NCBI GenBank assembly: GCA_944326685.1
Contig: CALVEV010000035.1
Coordinates: 32,276 to 96,275, forward strand
Origin: Candidatus Gastranaerophilales bacterium
Lineage (GTDB): Bacteria > Cyanobacteriota > Vampirovibrionia > Gastranaerophilales > Gastranaerophilaceae
Length of the DNA stretch: 64,000 nt
Reading direction: 5' to 3'
This document shows positions 61,536 to 64,000 of the stretch, one piece after another. The notes under the pieces are model-generated. The model made no database searches, was not told the DNA's origin, and saw only the letters and a list, made by a program, of their open reading frames with translations. The stretch's first letter is position 1; every line of letters starts with the position of its first letter. The translations under genes were made by a program, and so were the position numbers.

Positions 61536-62370
61536 AACACCTGCAAAAATTAATCTTACATTAGAAGTTTTAAATAAACGACCTGATGGATTTCATAATA
61601 TCCAAAGTATTATGCAAATGATTAACTTGTATGATTATTTAACTATCAATATAGAAGAAGCAGAAAATAACAAAATTATTCTTTCAGGAACAAGTGATGA
61701 AATTCCTTATGATGAAAAGAATTTAGTTTATAAAGCTGCAAAATTATATTTAGATAATACAGGAATAGAAAATAAACAAATTAAAATATTTATCGAAAAA
61801 AACATTCCAATATCAGCAGGACTTGCAGGCGGAAGTACAAATGCTGCAGGAACTTTATACGGATTAAATAAATTATTCAATAAATTATCTAAAGAAGAAT
61901 TACACAATCTATGTTCTCAACTTGGCTCTGATTTGAACGTTTGCTTAGAAGGAGGCTGTCTTTTAGCAACAGGCCGAGGAGAAAAAATAGAGAAACTTCC
62001 GTTTAGAGAAAATCAAGTATCACTAATTAAACCTCTAAATCTTGGAATTAGCGCAAAAGAAGCTTACACAAAATTCTCTCAACTAGAAAAAAAACCTGAT
62101 TTAGATATGACATTCAAAATGATTGATTCAATAAAAATAGGAACAGATGTAAGACAATTCCTTCATAACGATTTAGAAGTAGCTGTTTTTGATAATTATG
62201 AAGAATTACAAAAAATTAAATCACTTATTCCAAATTCTATAATGTCAGGATCAGGTTCAACATATTTTGCAATTAACACGCAAATCCCACAAGTAGAAGG
62301 TTACTGGGTAAAGAATAACCTAAAATTTATCCCATCAGGGGTTGAAGAATATGAACTTTTATTAAAATAG
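61519..62370 (+). CDS. ispE: 4-diphosphocytidyl-2-C-methyl-D-erythritol kinase
   Basis: 283 residues of the GHMP kinase family: PAKINLTLEVL, NIPISAGLAGGSTNAAGTL and GSGSTYFAI. A MEP-pathway isoprenoid enzyme; it overlaps rsmA, the usual rsmA-ispE order. The MEP pathway also depends on a DXS, and a second DXS-like protein is at 38943. Confidence 0.96.
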   Translation: MQIKVKTPAKINLTLEVLNKRPDGFHNIQSIMQMINLYDYLTINIEEAENNKIILSGTSDEIPYDEKNLVYKAAKLYLDNTGIENKQIKIFIEKNIPISAGLAGGSTNAAGTLYGLNKLFNKLSKEELHNLCSQLGSDLNVCLEGGCLLATGRGEKIEKLPFRENQVSLIKPLNLGISAKEAYTKFSQLEKKPDLDMTFKMIDSIKIGTDVRQFLHNDLEVAVFDNYEELQKIKSLIPNSIMSGSGSTYFAINTQIPQVEGYWVKNNLKFIPSGVEEYELLLK

Positions 62371-62406
62371 CCACAAAGGGTATTAACAAAATATATATGT
62401 CGATGA

Positions 62407-62412
62407 TAGAAT
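62407..62412 (+). promoter_or_regulatory. Candidate extended -10 of leaderless plsC-like gene
   Basis: TGATAGAAT (extended -10 TGn plus TAGAAT) ends six bases before the ATG at 62419; TTAACA lies 18 bases upstream. No ribosome site. Confidence 0.5.
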
Positions 62413-62418
62413 AACTCT

Positions 62419-63234
62419 ATGGAAAACTTAGAGGATATGTATTCTGAAGTTCCGCCTACGAAACTCAGAGATAAAGACGAAAACTTTAGACCGGCGAGAA
62501 CATCAAAATTCTGGTTATGGGTAGCTGATAGATTTTTCTACAATATGCTAGAAAATAGATTCTATGCAATGCGATATAAAGGTGTAGAAAATGTTAAATC
62601 TATCGGAGAAATTCCTACAATATTTTTCGCTCCTCATTCAAATTGGTGGGATGGAATTGTAGGTTATAATATTTGCAACCGTATTATGAAAAAAGAAATT
62701 CGATTGATGGTTGAAGAACTAAACAGATTTCCTCTTCTTCGCCGTGGTGGAGCTTTTAATGTTAACAAAAAATCAGCACAAGCATCTATGGCTGCTTTAA
62801 AATATTCTGTTAATGTTTTGTCAAATCCTAAAAATATATTGTACATTTTCCCTCAAGGTATTATTAAGCCACCAAATTTCAGACCAATAGAATTCCAAAC
62901 AGGTTTAACATATATTGCGCAAAAAGCAGCTAAAAAATATGGAAAAGTTAATCTTGTTCCTATCGCTGTTAATTACTTATTTATGCGAGATAATAGACCT
63001 GAAGTATGGGTTGAATTTGGTGAAGAAATTCATTTGGATAATCCAAATATTGATAGAAAAGAATATACAGAATATCTTGCAAAAACTTTAGAAAAATTAT
63101 GTGATAAGCAAATGCTAGAATTATCTAATGCACAATTCAAAGGGTATCAAACATTATTCCAACAAAAACTAGCATGGTATAGACGCATCGAGCAAAGACT
63201 AAAACGCATTGATGCGACTGGACGTTCTTCTTAA
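62419..63234 (+). CDS. PlsC-like 1-acylglycerol-phosphate acyltransferase
   Basis: 271 residues. The HxxxxD motif is HSNWWD (about residues 75-80), RRGGAFNVN is block II, and the FPQG stretch (YIFPQGIIKPP) is block III with Q in place of E. It acylates glycerol-phosphate lipids at the membrane. It has its own leaderless-type promoter. Confidence 0.87.
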   Translation: MENLEDMYSEVPPTKLRDKDENFRPARTSKFWLWVADRFFYNMLENRFYAMRYKGVENVKSIGEIPTIFFAPHSNWWDGIVGYNICNRIMKKEIRLMVEELNRFPLLRRGGAFNVNKKSAQASMAALKYSVNVLSNPKNILYIFPQGIIKPPNFRPIEFQTGLTYIAQKAAKKYGKVNLVPIAVNYLFMRDNRPEVWVEFGEEIHLDNPNIDRKEYTEYLAKTLEKLCDKQMLELSNAQFKGYQTLFQQKLAWYRRIEQRLKRIDATGRSS

Positions 63235-63235
63235 T

Positions 63236-63439
63236 TTAATCGGGAATAAATTCAAATAATTCTTGTGTATTACATTCTAAAGCATTACATAATTTGTTAA
63301 TTGTATCAAAACTAATACTTTTAGTTTTATTATAATACAGATTTATAACTGCAGTTTGACTTAATCCAGTCATTCTTTGTAGTTCTGACATTTTAATTCT
63401 TTTTCTGCCTAATATTTCGGATAATTTGTTATTAATCAT
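63236..63439 (-). CDS. Small XRE-family HTH protein
   Basis: 67 residues with an HTH (RKRIKMSELQRMTGLSQTAV, residues 12-31) and NALECNTQELFEF at the end, typical of a stand-alone Cro/XRE regulator. TATTAT lies six bases before the ATG on the minus strand, and no ribosome site is seen. Its stop lies directly behind the acyltransferase stop (two genes end back to back). Confidence 0.85.
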   Translation of the reverse strand: MINNKLSEILGRKRIKMSELQRMTGLSQTAVINLYYNKTKSISFDTINKLCNALECNTQELFEFIPD

Positions 63440-63553
63440 ATTATGATAATAACATTTTTATTTTAGAGTTGACATTTAATATTTTATAATATAGTATTAC
63501 TATTCTATAGAATAGTAATTTTGTAATATAATTTAAATTTTTAGAGAGGAAAC

Positions 63554-63771
63554 ATGGATATTTATAAATACATAGGTAGAAAAATTAAACATTTAAGAGA
63601 AAAGACTAGTATGACTCAGAAAGAATTAGCCATAAAAAGTAGTTTAACATTATACAAAATAAAAAAATAGAAGATGGCAAGCATAAAATTACTCTTTCAA
63701 CATTATGTATTATATGTAATGTCTTTAAAATTCACCCTAAATCATTATTCCGAGATTATTCGAAACAATAA
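63554..63771 (+). pseudogene. Small XRE-family HTH gene with a frameshift at an A7 run
   Basis: The frame from ATG 63554 (GAGAGGA ribosome site) reads an HTH start (HLREKTSMTQKELAIKSSLT) and stops at TAG 63668-63670, just after seven A's. In the -1 frame the protein continues IEDGKHKITLSTLC to TAA 63769-63771, matching the usual XRE pattern. A single missing A, or a -1 slip on A_AAA_AAA, would restore 72 residues. Confidence 0.7.
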
Positions 63772-63903
63772 TTGTAAACAAATGTAACAGAATTAAAAAT
63801 TTGTGTTATAAAAAAAGCAAGTTTTTGAAAGTTATATACTTTATATATATGTAAGTTAAATCAATTAACTTCTAATAAGAAAAAGTCCCGAGGAGAGCAG
63901 ATT

Positions 63904-64000
63904 ATGGCATTATTATTCGCAAATGTTGCGGAACAGTTCGCAATGAAAAAACACGAAGAAGAAGATGTTGTTAAATTATCATCAAAAGTTAGCGATTTGT
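63904..64000 (+). CDS. Unlabelled protein, 5' end only
   Basis: Starts at ATG 63904 behind GAGGAG with good spacing and runs off the window after 32 codons (MALLFANVAEQFAMKKHEEE then acidic/Ser-rich residues). Nothing can be said of the function. A TTGAAA-like sequence near 63820 could be its -35. Confidence 0.55.
   Translation, partial: MALLFANVAEQFAMKKHEEEDVVKLSSKVSDL

Noticed and set aside
63780..63903. Riboswitch before the gene at 63904
   Set aside because: The leader is AT-rich with no stable conserved fold visible; nothing beyond a -35-like TTGAAA and the ribosome site supports it.
1..64000. CRISPR array or insertion sequence
   Set aside because: No regularly spaced repeats and no transposase frames were seen in the window.

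Overview
The window is AT-rich DNA, mostly protein coding, from an anaerobic bacterium that looks like a gut member of the Gastranaerophilales (Melainabacteria/Vampirovibrionia, the non-photosynthetic sisters of Cyanobacteria). This is inferred, not proven. It rests on the low-GC codon use, ferredoxin-dependent 2-oxoacid oxidation, hybrid-cluster protein, a MEP-pathway gene, flagellar export genes and short proteins with an N-terminal 'FKGK/FKAK'-like motif.

Region by region. Positions 1-13228 (all minus) are a surface-glycan or glycoprotein locus: an asparagine-synthetase homologue cut by the window edge, a PglD-like acyltransferase, a small fatty-acid-like module (reductase, acyl carrier protein, KAS III), a beta-propeller glycosidase-like protein, WbqC, GT56, two GT8, GT2 and methyltransferases. 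Four consecutive proteins carry the same 'WGAS' Rossmann-like module fused at different places. Directly upstream on the same strand (13285-19491) are yidD, flhA, fliH, a divergent fliG candidate, fliF and fliE, which suggests that the glycan locus may decorate flagellin. A SWIM-SNF2 helicase follows (19789-22974).

Positions 23199-32719 hold a YkgJ-type cysteine-cluster protein, biotin genes bioF-bioG-bioC, two small unlabelled genes, a DUF1858 protein, an NfeD/SPFH pair, a marR-emrA-emrB efflux operon with a clear palindromic operator, rdgB and a regulator. Positions 32864-41713 contain small regulators, a nuclease, TspO, an acyltransferase, hcp with a cupin, and a 1-deoxyxylulose-5-phosphate-synthase homologue with a signal peptide. 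A tRNA-Gln with a duplicated 3' end lies near 42000. Then come a putative metalloprotease, pgk, an orphan DNA methyltransferase, a TPR protein, a lone sugar-ABC permease and uppS.

Positions 49432-51106 form a small regulator/Fic module. After it are uvrA, a umuC interrupted by one in-frame stop, a four-subunit 2-oxoacid:ferredoxin oxidoreductase, a lipase, a glutamate-cysteine-ligase-like gene, rsmA-ispE, a PlsC-type acyltransferase, two small HTH genes (one with a frameshift at an A7 run) and the start of an unknown gene.

Across the window, genes inside operons have Shine-Dalgarno sequences. At least eight genes preceded by a gap instead have a TANNNT hexamer 6-7 bases before the ATG and no visible ribosome binding site, which looks like leaderless transcription.
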